From Pelomonas cellulosilytica (lineage in GTDB: Bacteria > Pseudomonadota > Gammaproteobacteria > Burkholderiales > Burkholderiaceae_C), in the NCBI RefSeq assembly GCF_021353265.1, contig NZ_JAJTWU010000007.1, forward strand, positions 366,665 to 430,664: a stretch of DNA of 64,000 nucleotides, read 5' to 3'. This document shows positions 1 to 8,919 of this stretch, piece by piece. The notes below the pieces were generated by a model. The model saw only the letters and a list, made by a program, of their open reading frames with translations, made no database searches and was not told the origin of the DNA. Position 1 is the first letter of the stretch; each line of letters opens with the position of its first letter. The translations under genes and the position numbers were made by a program.

Positions 1-1
1 C

Positions 2-388
2 GCGACACCCGAGCCACAGGCTGCGCCAGTGCTGATGGCCGCCGCCGCGCCCACGCCCAGCCCCGCCGCACCGATGGCCGCCGCCGCCCAGGCTGCCGAG
101 CCGCCGGCCCAGCAGGAAGAAGAGGCCGAGGTGCCGCTGCAGTTGCTGAACCGGGTCAATCCGACGATCCCGCGTCAGCTGCTGGGCCAGACCTTTCGCA
201 ATGCCTTCGCCCGCGTGAAGTTCACCGTGTCGCCCGACGGCTCGGTCAGCAAGGTCGAGTCCATCAAGGCCACCAACGGCCGGCTCGCCACCGCCGCCAT
301 CGAAGCCGTCAAGCAGTGGCGCTTCGCCCCGATCCCGGAGGCGCGCGAGGCCGGCATCGAGTTCGCGTTCAGCAACGTCGACGAGTGA
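2..388 (+). CDS. TonB C-terminal domain protein (5' end outside window)
   Basis: The reading frame is open to the left edge, so only the C-terminal ~128 residues are seen. An Ala/Pro/Glu-rich linker is followed by a TonB-type C-terminal domain (roughly the last 75 residues) with the family pattern FxxAxVxFxVxxDGSVSKVE and a late KQWRFAPI stretch. Proteins of this kind span the periplasm and pass ExbB/ExbD energy to outer-membrane receptors, or are stand-alone TonB-like periplasmic proteins. The proline-rich linker supports the first role, but the N-terminal membrane anchor is not visible. Two TonB-dependent receptors are encoded later in the window; a link to them is only a possibility. Confidence 0.8.
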   Translation, partial: ATPEPQAAPVLMAAAAPTPSPAAPMAAAAQAAEPPAQQEEEAEVPLQLLNRVNPTIPRQLLGQTFRNAFARVKFTVSPDGSVSKVESIKATNGRLATAAIEAVKQWRFAPIPEAREAGIEFAFSNVDE

Positions 389-409
389 CGGCGCCGAGCG
401 GCGGGCCGC

Positions 410-1324
410 TCAGGCCGGCGCCTCCGGACAGGCGTTGAGCAGCGCCGAGATCGCCTCCAGGAAGACGCGCGTCTTCAGCGGCATCAGCCGCCGTTCCGGG
501 AAGACCGCCCAGCAGCTGAAGCCCGGCAGCCGCCAGTCCGGCAGCACGCGCTCCAGCCGCTCCAGCCCCACGGCATGGCGCACCAGCAGCCGGTCGATTC
601 CGGCGATGCCCACGCCCCTCAGCGCCAGCCCTGCGAGCAGGCTGGGCGAGTTGGCCAGCGTGCGCTGCGCCGGCCGCGCCACATAGGGCGCCGCGCCCTC
701 CCGCTCGAGCCGCCACGGCACGGGCTCGCCCTGCCGCCCCAGCAGCATCAGCCCGTGCATGCCGTCGAGCGCCTGCGGCAGCAGCGCCTCGCCGGCGCGT
801 GCCAGGTACTCCGGTGACGCGTAGAGCCCCCAGTGAGACTCGGTGAGCTTGCGGGCGCTGAGCTGACTGTCTTCGTCCAGCATGCCCATACGGATGGCCA
901 GATCGAAGCCCTCGCCAATGAGGTCCACTCGCCGCGGCGTCAGGTCCAGTTCCAGCTGCACGTCCGGATACGCCCGCGCGAACTCGGCCAGCATGCCGGC
1001 CACCACCTGCTCGGCGAAGTCCGACGGCATGCTCACGCGCAGCCGGCCGCTGGGCTTCTGCTGCCGGTGCAACGCCAGCGCCAGCGCCCCGTCCACCTCC
1101 GACGCGACGACGCGAGCATGCTCCAGCACGCCGGTGCCGAAGTCGGTCAGCGTCAGCTTGCGGGTACTGCGCTGCAGCAGCTTCTCGCCAAGCCGGGCCT
1201 CCAGCGCCGCGATGCGCCGCGACACCGTGCTTTTGGGCCAGTGCACCCGCTCGGCGGCGCGGCTGAAACTGCCCGCCTCGATGACGCGGGCAAAGAGCAG
1301 CAGGTCGTCGGCGTCTGATTCCAT
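410..1324 (-). CDS. LysR-family transcriptional regulator
   Basis: This 304-residue protein has the usual LysR length and layout: a winged helix-turn-helix in residues 1-65 (AGSFSRAAERVHWPKSTVSR) and a substrate-binding fold in the rest. It belongs to the large group of LysR regulators that begins with a D-x-L-x-x-F-x-x-V motif. It is transcribed away from azoR, with a 114-nt gap, the arrangement typical of a LysR regulator controlling its divergent neighbour. Control of the azoR-pirin unit is therefore inferred. The inducer cannot be read from the sequence. Confidence 0.9.
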   Translation of the reverse strand: MESDADDLLLFARVIEAGSFSRAAERVHWPKSTVSRRIAALEARLGEKLLQRSTRKLTLTDFGTGVLEHARVVASEVDGALALALHRQQKPSGRLRVSMPSDFAEQVVAGMLAEFARAYPDVQLELDLTPRRVDLIGEGFDLAIRMGMLDEDSQLSARKLTESHWGLYASPEYLARAGEALLPQALDGMHGLMLLGRQGEPVPWRLEREGAAPYVARPAQRTLANSPSLLAGLALRGVGIAGIDRLLVRHAVGLERLERVLPDWRLPGFSCWAVFPERRLMPLKTRVFLEAISALLNACPEAPA

Positions 1325-1438
1325 TCCGGCCTCGATTGATCCATGGGTGGAACGATCTTATGCAGTTCAGCGGCTTCTCGATCGATGCGCGCAACCTCAC
1401 AGTTCAGCCATCGCAACCGCATTCCCTTCGGAGCCCGT

Positions 1439-2053
1439 ATGAACATCCTGCAAATCAACTCCAGCGCCCGCCGCCTGCAAGACGACCAAGGCTCGGTCTC
1501 GACCCGCCTGGCCAACGAACTGACCGCCGGCCTGCGCGCAGCCAACCCCAGCGCCAGCCTCACGGTGCGCGACTTCGCCGTCAGCCCCCTGCCCGTGCTG
1601 GACGAAGCCGCCCTCGGCGCGCTGTTCACGCCCGCCGAAGCCCGCACGGCCGAGCAGGCCGCCCGCGTCGCGCTGAACGATCAGGTGATCGCCGAGCTGC
1701 TGGCCGCCGACGTCGTCGTCATCGGCGCGCCGATGATCAACTTCAACATCAGCGCCCAGCTGAAGAACTGGATCGACGCCGTCGCCCGCGCCGGCGTGAC
1801 CTTCCAGTACGGCCCGACGGGCCCGGTCGGCCTCGTGACCGGCAAGAAGGTCTACGTCGTCACCAGCCGTGGCGGCATCCACCGGGGCCAGGCCTCGGAC
1901 CAAGTCGTGCCCTATCTGCGCACCGTGCTGGCCTTCCTCGGCATGACGGACGTGGAGTTCATCTACGCCGAAGGCCTGAACATGGGCCCGGAAGCTGCGG
2001 ACCGTGGCCTGAGCGAGGCCCGCGCGCAGATCTCCGAGCTGCTCGCCGCCTGA
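1439..2053 (+). CDS. azoR: FMN-dependent NADH-azoreductase
   Basis: This 204-residue flavodoxin-fold enzyme reduces azo bonds and quinones with NADH using FMN. Family hallmarks are visible: an N-terminal INSSAR phosphate-binding loop, [20 protein letters not shown] around residues 95-115 (flavin contact and dimer surface), and VTSRGG at about residue 140. The start at 1439 gives the usual AzoR length and the [11 protein letters not shown] beginning; longer upstream starts add non-homologous residues. A LysR gene is divergent upstream and a pirin gene follows in the same direction, a common quinone/electrophile-stress arrangement. A structured repeat begins directly after the stop codon. Confidence 0.93.
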   Translation: MNILQINSSARRLQDDQGSVSTRLANELTAGLRAANPSASLTVRDFAVSPLPVLDEAALGALFTPAEARTAEQAARVALNDQVIAELLAADVVVIGAPMINFNISAQLKNWIDAVARAGVTFQYGPTGPVGLVTGKKVYVVTSRGGIHRGQASDQVVPYLRTVLAFLGMTDVEFIYAEGLNMGPEAADRGLSEARAQISELLAA

Positions 2054-2200
2054 GCAAGGGCCTCTCGACCAGGACTGCCCTGCTGAACGCGGGGGTCCCG
2101 GCCGATCCCCCGCGGGGACGGCGATGCCGGCCGGCTGGACCGGCAAGCACATCGCCTGACGCGGGCCGGCTGCTCGGGATCGGCCCGGCGCCCGGCCCGC
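2054..2200 (+). repeat. Three-copy structured intergenic element, copy 1
   Basis: This fills the gap between azoR and the pirin gene. In order it contains a hairpin (GGAC 2072-2075 with GTCC 2095-2098, CCC 2078-2080 with GGG 2091-2093) whose loop holds GCTGAACG (2082-2089); a small C/G hairpin at 2106-2117; a hairpin closed by GGCGATG (2120-2126) and CATCGCC (2150-2156); and a terminal hairpin closed by GCGGGCCGG (2161-2169) and CCGGCCCGC (2192-2200). The same order of motifs occurs at 36748-36866 and 41564-41695. Seventeen bases at 2181-2197 are identical to 41676-41692. The strand is given as that of the flanking genes. Function is unknown: a cis-acting RNA or a dispersed repeat are both possible. 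Confidence 0.72.
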
Positions 2201-2219
2201 ACACACAGAAAGGATCACC

Positions 2220-3089
2220 GTGAACACCGCCGCCACTTCCATGCTGAACCAGCCCCGCGAGGTCGAGCGCCTGGTCGCTGGTCAGCCGACCAGCGACGGT
2301 GCCGGCGTCAAGCTCAACCGCGTGCTGACGCACGACCTGCAGCGCCGGCTGGACCCTTTCCTGATGCTGGACCACTTCGGCACAGACAACCCCGACGACT
2401 ACATCGCCGGCTTCCCGGACCACCCGCACCGCGGCTTCGAGACCGTCACCTACATGCTGGCCGGCCGCATGCGCCACCGTGACTCGGCGGGGCACGAGGG
2501 CCTGGTCAGCGACGGTGGCGTGCAATGGATGACCGCCGGCCGCGGCGTCATCCACAGCGAGACGCCCGAGCAGAACGAAGGCCGCATGGCCGGCTTCCAG
2601 CTCTGGCTGAATCTGCCCAGCCGGGACAAGATGCGCGAGCCCTGGTACCGCGACGTCGCCAGCGCCGAGGTGCCCGAGTACAAGCGCGACGGCGTGACCG
2701 TGCGGGTCATCGCCGGGGCCAGCCATGGCGTGGCCGGCGCGGTGCAGCGCGACGCGACGCAACCGCTGTACCTGGACGTGCACCTGCCCCCCGGCGCCCG
2801 CTTCGAGCAGCCGCTGCCGGCCGGTTTCAACGCCTTCGTCTACGTGTACGAAGGGGCGCTGAAGTACGACAGCGGCTGCCTGCAGCAGAGCGGTCGCATG
2901 GCCATCCTGGCCAACACGGCGAGCAGCGACGGCGTGCGGCTGCAGGCGGGCGACGCTCCGGCACGGGCGCTGCTCATCGCCGGCAAGCCGCTGGGCGAAC
3001 CCATCGCTCAGTACGGCCCGTTCGTCATGAACACCGAGGCCGAACTGGTGCAGGCGGTGCGCGACTTCCAGGCAGGCCGTCTGGCCTGA
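2220..3089 (+). CDS. Pirin-family protein (bicupin)
   Basis: This 289-residue protein has the pirin N-terminal cupin with the metal-ligand pattern HPHRGFETVTYML near residues 62-74 and HRDSAGHEG soon after, then a C-terminal cupin with a PLGEPIAQYGPFVMN motif. Pirins bind Fe or Ni; some bacterial members have quercetinase (dioxygenase) activity and others act in redox sensing. The start is a GTG at 2220 preceded by AAAGGA at suitable distance. It lies downstream of azoR in the same direction but is separated from it by a 147-nt structured element, so its expression may be set independently. Confidence 0.92.
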   Translation: MNTAATSMLNQPREVERLVAGQPTSDGAGVKLNRVLTHDLQRRLDPFLMLDHFGTDNPDDYIAGFPDHPHRGFETVTYMLAGRMRHRDSAGHEGLVSDGGVQWMTAGRGVIHSETPEQNEGRMAGFQLWLNLPSRDKMREPWYRDVASAEVPEYKRDGVTVRVIAGASHGVAGAVQRDATQPLYLDVHLPPGARFEQPLPAGFNAFVYVYEGALKYDSGCLQQSGRMAILANTASSDGVRLQAGDAPARALLIAGKPLGEPIAQYGPFVMNTEAELVQAVRDFQAGRLA

Positions 3090-3140
3090 CGCACTGACGC
3101 CTCTCGGCCCGAATACCATGCCTCATCGGGAGGCACTGGG

Positions 3141-4040
3141 ATGGATCGCTTGCAGGCGATGGAGGTGTTTGTCGCCGTGGTGGACCACGGCGGCTTCGCC
3201 GCGGCAGCGCGCCGGCTGGACCTGTCGGCGCCCGTCGTCACACGCGCCGTGGCCGAGCTGGAAGCGCGGCTGGGCGTGCAACTGCTGACGCGCACGACGC
3301 GCCAGGTGCGCGTGACCGAAGCGGGCGCCCGCTACGCGGAGGACTGCCGGCGCATCTTGGCCGACGTGGGCGATTCCGAGGCAGCCACCAGCGGCAGCCG
3401 CGAGCAGATCCAGGGCAGGCTGGGCGTGACGGCCCCGGTGCTGTTCGGACACCTGCACGTCGCCCCCATCGTGGCCGACTTCCTGCGGCGCTATCCGGAA
3501 GTCGACGCCCACTGCGTGTTCGCGGACCGCATCGTCAACCTCGTCGACGAGGGGCTGGACGTGGCGGTACGCATCGGCGAACTGCCGGACTCCGCGCTGA
3601 AGGCCGTTTCGGTCGGGCGCGTGCGCCGCCTGCTGGTGGCCACGCCGGCCTACCTCGCCGAGCACGGCCTGCCCCGGCGGCCCGAGGACCTGGCCGACCA
3701 TGCGCTGATCCATCCGACGCAGGTCACACCCTATCCGGAATGGCGCTTTGCCGACCGCGGCCGGCCACTCGTGCAACGCATACGGCCCCGGGTGAGGACG
3801 ACGACGAATGACGCCGCGCGCTCGTTTGCACTGGCGGACCTGGGGATCGCACGGTTGCTGAGCTACCAGGTGGCCGACGCACTGGCCAGCGGCGCATTGC
3901 TGCCGCTGCTGGAATCCTTCGAAACACCGCCCCTACCGGTCCATGTCGTCCATCACGAGGCCCGGCACATGACGCGCAAGGTTCGCGCCTTCGTCGACCT
4001 CGCCGTGGACTCGCTGAGAGGACACGCAGCGCTGCGTTAG
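3141..4040 (+). CDS. LysR-family transcriptional regulator
   Basis: This is a 299-residue LysR protein with its helix-turn-helix in residues 1-60 (GGFAAAARRLDLSAPVVTRA) and an effector domain. The ATG at 3141 follows GGGAGG. It lies 51 nt after the pirin gene and converges on the PPOX-like gene: its TAG stop (4038-4040) overlaps the TAA stop of that gene on the other strand. It may control its own direction of genes or the GST/PPOX pair; the sequence does not decide this. Confidence 0.9.
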   Translation: MDRLQAMEVFVAVVDHGGFAAAARRLDLSAPVVTRAVAELEARLGVQLLTRTTRQVRVTEAGARYAEDCRRILADVGDSEAATSGSREQIQGRLGVTAPVLFGHLHVAPIVADFLRRYPEVDAHCVFADRIVNLVDEGLDVAVRIGELPDSALKAVSVGRVRRLLVATPAYLAEHGLPRRPEDLADHALIHPTQVTPYPEWRFADRGRPLVQRIRPRVRTTTNDAARSFALADLGIARLLSYQVADALASGALLPLLESFETPPLPVHVVHHEARHMTRKVRAFVDLAVDSLRGHAALR

Positions 4041-4951
4041 GGCCGGTTCTGCGGCGCCCAGTCGCGAAACCGCCAGCGCAGCGGCAGCGCCTCGCGCAGC
4101 CACCACCCCTCGTCGAGCTGGAAGCGCCACGCGCGCTCTGCATGGGGGAGCGCGGCAAGCTCGGGGCCGTCCCAGACGATCGCGGCACGGCCCGTCAGCG
4201 TCAGCAGGTCGCCGCGCTCGAAGTCGATGAACAGCAGTCCCGCGCGACCGTCCACCTGCAGGTTGCCCAACGTCATGAACATGCGGTTGCCCGAATAGTC
4301 CGGCACCAGCAGCTCGTGGGCACCGAGGCGGCGCACAAACCCGGCCGGCCCGCCACGATGCGAGACATCGGCGCCGGCGCCTGCCGCGTGCGTGGCGACG
4401 AACAGCGTGTCGGCCGCGTCCACCAGCGCGGCGGCCTCACCCACCAGTTGCTGCACCGGCTCGACAGCTCGCGGCCGTGTGTCGAGCGCATCCCGTGCCC
4501 AGCCGAAGTCGCGGCCCTGGATGTACTGCGGACAGTTGCCCACAGACTGCCGCACATGCAACCGCAGGCCTTCGGGGCCGGCAGCCAGCAACTCGCCGTT
4601 GACGCGGTTGCGCCGCCGCGTGTGCAGCTCGATGCCGAGCAGGCCCAGCGGCGCATCCACGGTCATGCCGGCCGCGGCCGGGTCGCCGGGAATGGGCATC
4701 GCCGCAATGTCGAGATGCCGGGCATCCGGCGCGCTGACGAAGCCGGGCCAGCCCACCAGCATCGTGGCCCAGGGGCGGCCGGTGGGATCAACGGCGCCGG
4801 CCAGCAGCATCGGCAACTGCTCGTAGAAGCGCCGGTGCTGCTCGGGCAGGTGATCGCGCACGACATGCGCGCCGATCTCGGCCATGCGCTCGGCAACGCC
4901 GAGCTGCGCCTGCACGGCGATCTCGCCGTCGTGGAAGGGGGTCGCAGCCAT
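4037..4951 (-). CDS. Pyridoxamine 5'-phosphate oxidase-like flavin-binding protein
   Basis: This 304-residue protein has the split-barrel FMN-binding fold of the PPOX superfamily, in the larger two-part form found in many proteobacteria. Landmarks are FHDGEIAVQAQLGV at the N-terminus, a central ELHTRRRNRVNGEL stretch, and VGNCPQYIQGRDF, which is characteristic of this subfamily. The specific substrate is unknown; relatives are annotated as general stress or flavin reductase-like proteins. It starts 7 nt after the GST gene on the same strand, so the two are very probably co-transcribed. Confidence 0.88.
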   Translation of the reverse strand: MAATPFHDGEIAVQAQLGVAERMAEIGAHVVRDHLPEQHRRFYEQLPMLLAGAVDPTGRPWATMLVGWPGFVSAPDARHLDIAAMPIPGDPAAAGMTVDAPLGLLGIELHTRRRNRVNGELLAAGPEGLRLHVRQSVGNCPQYIQGRDFGWARDALDTRPRAVEPVQQLVGEAAALVDAADTLFVATHAAGAGADVSHRGGPAGFVRRLGAHELLVPDYSGNRMFMTLGNLQVDGRAGLLFIDFERGDLLTLTGRAAIVWDGPELAALPHAERAWRFQLDEGWWLREALPLRWRFRDWAPQNRP

Positions 4952-4958
4952 GGCCGAC

Positions 4959-5585
4959 TCAACCAGCGCTGCGCAGGCCGACTGGCGTGACCTGGAACGG
5001 CACGAAGCCCGGCAACGCCTCGATGCGCATCAGCCAATCCCGCAGCGCTGGGTATGGCAACAAATCCACGTTGCCCTCTGGCGCGCTGGCGATGTAGCTG
5101 TAGCCCGCCACATCGGCCAACGTCGCCGTATCGCCGACCAGGAAGGGCCGACGCGAAAGCTCGCCTTCCATCACCTTGAACAGGGCATGGGCGCGGGCCA
5201 CGACGTCATCGACGTCGAAGCGCGCGCCAAACACCGTGACCAGGCGGGCTGCGGCCGGGCCAAAGGCGATCAATCCGGATGCGACCGACAGCCAGGCCTG
5301 CACCGCGGCGCGACCCGCCGTGTCGCCGGGCAGCCAGCGGCCGGCCGGGTCGTACTTGCCAGCCAGGTAGACGAGAATGGCCGTGCTGTCCCAGACGAAG
5401 TGACCGTCGTCCTCCAGCAGCGGCAGCTGGCCGAACGGGTGGCGTACGAGGAACTCGGGCGTCTTGTGGGCACGGGCGGCCAGGTCCACGTCGATCAGTT
5501 CATGCGGCACGTCCATCAGCGACAGCGCGAGTTCGGCGCGATGGGCATGGCCGGACAGCGCGTGGCGGTAAAGCTTGAGGGTCAC
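4959..5585 (-). CDS. Glutathione S-transferase family protein
   Basis: This 208-residue protein has an N-terminal thioredoxin-like domain ([20 protein letters not shown], then [11 protein letters not shown], the usual cis-proline and gamma-glutamyl-binding segment) and a C-terminal helical domain ending in a typical GST core. It would conjugate glutathione to electrophiles or act as a peroxidase. It is the first gene of a two-gene unit with the PPOX-like protein. The start at 5585 gives the standard family N-terminus. Confidence 0.93.
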   Translation of the reverse strand: MTLKLYRHALSGHAHRAELALSLMDVPHELIDVDLAARAHKTPEFLVRHPFGQLPLLEDDGHFVWDSTAILVYLAGKYDPAGRWLPGDTAGRAAVQAWLSVASGLIAFGPAAARLVTVFGARFDVDDVVARAHALFKVMEGELSRRPFLVGDTATLADVAGYSYIASAPEGNVDLLPYPALRDWLMRIEALPGFVPFQVTPVGLRSAG

Positions 5586-5701
5586 GGGGTCTCCTTGAAG
5601 TCGGAACCCAATGTGCCGGGACTGAGCGCGAAGAAAAACGCCGTGCGCCGCAAGTCATTGTTTCCACGGGCAGCGGAAGTGGCGCTGCACAATCCGCCGC
5701 C

Positions 5702-6307
5702 ATGCCTGACGACCGCCGCCACAGTCCCGCCGCCGAACGCAATGGCCCGCACATCCTGACGGCCCTGCAGCGCCTGCTGCCGCCGACGGGCGTGCTGCTG
5801 GAGATCGCCAGCGGCAGCGGCCAGCATGCGGCCTTCTGCAGCGCCGGGTTGCCGGGCTGGCAGTGGCAGCCCAGCGATGTCGACGCCGACGCCCTGCCCT
5901 CCATCGTCGCCTGGTGCGACGGTCTGCCCAACGTTCGACCACCATTGCACCTGAACGTGCTGGACGATGCCTGGCCCGGCGTGCCGGCGCAAGTCGACGC
6001 GATCTATTGCGCCAACATGATCCACGCCTCGCCGTGGCCAACGACGGCCGGGCTCATGCAAGGCGCCGCCCGCCATCTCGCCCCCGACGGCCTGCTGCTC
6101 ACCTACGGCGCCTACCTCGTCGATGGCGAGCCGGTCGCCGCCAGCAACCTCGCCTTCGACGCCGACCTGCGCACCCGCCATCCCGCCTGGGGCCTGCGCC
6201 GCCTGGCGGCCGTGGTCGAACAGGCCGAGGCCGCCGGGCTGAAGCTGCGCGAGCGCGTGGCAATGCCGGCCAACAACCAGCTGCTGGTCTGGGCCCGCCC
6301 GCGCTGA
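5702..6307 (+). CDS. DUF938 family SAM-dependent methyltransferase-like protein
   Basis: This 201-residue protein fits the DUF938 family: NGPHILTALQRLL at the N-terminus, a SAM-binding loop LEIASGSGQHAAF (residues ~40-52), ANMIHASPW in the middle and a C-terminal AMPANNQLLVWAR. The fold is that of class I methyltransferases. The substrate is unknown for the family. It stands alone, divergent from the GST gene and 85 nt before the AsmA gene. Confidence 0.9.
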   Translation: MPDDRRHSPAAERNGPHILTALQRLLPPTGVLLEIASGSGQHAAFCSAGLPGWQWQPSDVDADALPSIVAWCDGLPNVRPPLHLNVLDDAWPGVPAQVDAIYCANMIHASPWPTTAGLMQGAARHLAPDGLLLTYGAYLVDGEPVAASNLAFDADLRTRHPAWGLRRLAAVVEQAEAAGLKLRERVAMPANNQLLVWARPR

Positions 6308-6392
6308 TCGCGTCGGCCGCCCGGTCACGTCCTACAGCCACCGCAGCCACCGTCCCACGCGGGCGGCATGGGCCGCTGCCGAGCATCGCGGA

Positions 6393-8303
6393 ATGAAGAA
6401 GAAGACCGGCCCCGTCATCGCCGTCGCGCTCACCGTGGCGGCCGCGGCCACGCTCGTTGCACTGGATCAGGCCGGCTGGCCCGGCCTCGCGCCACGGCTG
6501 GCCCAACGCGCCGGCTACGGCCTGCAGGTGGACCCGGCGACACGCCTTCACCTGATCTGGAGCCCCCGGCTCGAGGCGCCGCAGCTGCGTGTCGTCGGCA
6601 CGAACGGGGACGTACTGGGCGATGCCCGCGACGTGCTCGTGGCCTGGCAGTGGCGGGATGTCTGGAATTGGCGCCACGGCGCGCCGCTGCGGCTGCGCGC
6701 CGTGCAGGCGCAGCAGCTCCAGCTCGGCTGGACACGCGATGCCCAGGGTCGCACGCCATGGCCGCTGAACCCCGGCGCCGGCGATGCCGGCGCGCAGCCC
6801 ACGCCGATGCCGCAGATCGACCGACTCGTCATCCACAACGGCAGCGCGCATGTCGACGACGCCCCGCTGCAGCTGCTGGCCGACGCCCGCTTCTCGACCG
6901 AGGCCGATGGCCACTGGCAGGCCGACGTGAAGGGCCGGCTGCGCCAGCAGCAGCTCCAGCTGCAGGCACAGGCCAGTGCCGGCCTCGCACTGCTGTCGTC
7001 GGCGGACAGCGACGCGCCGCCGGTGCAGCTGCGGGTAGCCATGAGCCAGGGCCCGCAGCGGCTGACCTTCACCGGCACGGCTGCCTCATTGCTCGATGCG
7101 CGCGCGCTGGACGGGCAGCTGCAGGTGCGCGGCAGCTCGCTGGCCGCCGTGGGTCGGCCGTTCGGCGTGACGCTGCCCAACACGCCGGACTTCGACCTCG
7201 CCGGCCGGCTGCAGCATGCCTCCGGCGTCTGGCAGCTGGACGGCGTGAAGGCGCGCATCGGCGGCAGCCGGCTGGGCGGCGACTTCGCGTTCGACACCCG
7301 TGGACCGCGGCCCCAACTCAGCGGCCTGCTGCGCGGCGGGCCGCTGCGCCTGGCCGACCTGGGTCCGGCCGTCGGCACTGACACGCCGCCCAGCCGCAGC
7401 GGCCGGGTGCTACCCGACCGGCCGCTGGACCTGCCCTCGCTGCAGGCGATGGACGCCCGCGTGGCCGTGGCGCTGAACGAGCTGGACCTCGGCACCGCAA
7501 AGCTGGAGCCCTTTGCGCCGGTCAACGTCAGCGTCATCCTGGAGGACGGCGTGCTGAAGCTGCAGCACCTGAACGCGGGCGTGGCCGGCGGCGAGATCAC
7601 CGGCGCCGCCACGCTTGACACGCGCCCGTCGCCGCCGCTTTGGCAGGCCAGCCTCGACGCGCAGGGCCTGGCCATCGAGCGCTGGCTGCACCCGACCGTC
7701 AAGCCGCTGACCGACAACCCCATCACCGGCAAGCTGAAGGCGCAGCTGGACGTGCAAGGCCATGGCCGCAGCACGGCCGAGCTGTTGGGCAGCATGAGCG
7801 GGCCGGTGCAGCTGCGGCTGGAGAACGGCAGTGTGTCCCACCTGCTGACCGAGGCGATGGGGCTGGACGTGGCGCAGGGCCTGGGCATGCTGATCAAGGG
7901 CGACGACCACCTCGCGCTGAACTGCGCGCGCGTGGACGGCCGCTTCCAGGACGGCGTGCTGCGCCCCCGCACGGCGCTCATCGACAACCGCGACAGCCGC
8001 ATCGACCTCGACGGCCGCGTGAGCCTCAAGGACGAGCGCCTGGACCTACGACTCGTCGCCAAGCCCAAGGACTTCTCGCCGCTGACGCTGCGTGCGCCGG
8101 TGCGGCTGCAGGGCACGCTGGCCGATCCTCGCGTGGCGTTGGAGGGCAGGAAGCTGGGCGGACGGGCACTGGCCGCGGTGGCGCTGGGTGCGCTGGCCAC
8201 GCCCGCGGCGCTGCTGGCATTTGTGGACCCTGGCGAGGACCTGCCGCCGGTGGACTGCAGCCTGAGCCCCCGGGCGGCCGCGCCGGCCGCCGGCAAGCGC
8301 TGA
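6393..8303 (+). CDS. AsmA-family protein
   Basis: This 636-residue protein starts with MKKK and a single membrane segment (residues ~8-25), followed by a long beta-rich periplasmic body. The C-terminal ~250 residues carry the AsmA-like repeat, with patterns such as GGEITGAATLDTRP, LRLENGSVSHLLTEAMGLDVAQGL and DNRDSRIDLDGRVSLKDERLDL. AsmA-like proteins are bridge-like, membrane-anchored and linked to outer-membrane lipid balance. An earlier start gains nothing. It converges on the small unknown gene at 8318. Confidence 0.9.
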   Translation: MKKKTGPVIAVALTVAAAATLVALDQAGWPGLAPRLAQRAGYGLQVDPATRLHLIWSPRLEAPQLRVVGTNGDVLGDARDVLVAWQWRDVWNWRHGAPLRLRAVQAQQLQLGWTRDAQGRTPWPLNPGAGDAGAQPTPMPQIDRLVIHNGSAHVDDAPLQLLADARFSTEADGHWQADVKGRLRQQQLQLQAQASAGLALLSSADSDAPPVQLRVAMSQGPQRLTFTGTAASLLDARALDGQLQVRGSSLAAVGRPFGVTLPNTPDFDLAGRLQHASGVWQLDGVKARIGGSRLGGDFAFDTRGPRPQLSGLLRGGPLRLADLGPAVGTDTPPSRSGRVLPDRPLDLPSLQAMDARVAVALNELDLGTAKLEPFAPVNVSVILEDGVLKLQHLNAGVAGGEITGAATLDTRPSPPLWQASLDAQGLAIERWLHPTVKPLTDNPITGKLKAQLDVQGHGRSTAELLGSMSGPVQLRLENGSVSHLLTEAMGLDVAQGLGMLIKGDDHLALNCARVDGRFQDGVLRPRTALIDNRDSRIDLDGRVSLKDERLDLRLVAKPKDFSPLTLRAPVRLQGTLADPRVALEGRKLGGRALAAVALGALATPAALLAFVDPGEDLPPVDCSLSPRAAAPAAGKR

Positions 8304-8317
8304 TCAGCGTCCCTGAA

Positions 8318-8782
8318 TCAGCGGCCTTTGTGCGGTTGGTCGTGCATGGCGTCCAGGAACTCCGTGAGCGTCTCGTGGCAGGGCCCTTGAGGGCACAGGA
8401 ACAATCCTTCGGCCTCAGCGGGCACGTCGCTCGGGAAGCCCAGCGCACTCACCGAGTTCACCGCATCGCCGCAAAGCGCCACGGTGCGGCCGCAGCGCCA
8501 GGCCATCTTCAGCAGCGCCTGCAGGCGCGCACAGCCGGTAGGCGCGGCCCAGACATCGGAGTTCAGCACGACCAGACCATCGGCCCAGTCCGCCGCGGGC
8601 GGCGGCTCGCCGAAATCGTCGTCCAGCCGCCAGTCCATGCGGCTGATGTCATCGCTGACGAGCGCCGACAGGTCGTGTTCGTGACGGGTCAGCGCTTCGG
8701 CCGTGCCGACGACGCAGATCAGCAGCCCTGCCGCTGCGCTGGAGTCGACGGCCGGCCGCGGCGGGCAATCGGTGGCAGACAT
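8318..8782 (-). CDS. Conserved hypothetical protein, 154 residues
   Basis: I do not recognise this family. The ATG at 8782 is preferred because GGAG lies six bases upstream, and because residues coded further upstream are Arg/Ser-rich and look non-coding. The protein alternates beta and alpha segments (GLLICVVGTAEALTRH, DGLVVLNSDVW, RLQALLKMAWRCGRTVALCGD), with a cysteine at a tight turn (VALCGDAVN). This could be a Rossmann-like or DJ-1/PfpI-like fold, but that is a guess from pattern only. It is divergent from the MFS gene and convergent with the AsmA gene. Confidence 0.6.
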   Translation of the reverse strand: MSATDCPPRPAVDSSAAAGLLICVVGTAEALTRHEHDLSALVSDDISRMDWRLDDDFGEPPPAADWADGLVVLNSDVWAAPTGCARLQALLKMAWRCGRTVALCGDAVNSVSALGFPSDVPAEAEGLFLCPQGPCHETLTEFLDAMHDQPHKGR

Positions 8783-8919
8783 GGGAATCTCCGCGGGAAG
8801 CGATGGCTCCACTGTGGGCGCGGCAGCGGCCCGACCCTGTGAGCCCCTAACCTGGCATTTCGTAGGACGACGCCGGCTGCTGCCATGTTTTGCCGCGGGT
8901 CTCGACGACACTCGCGGCC

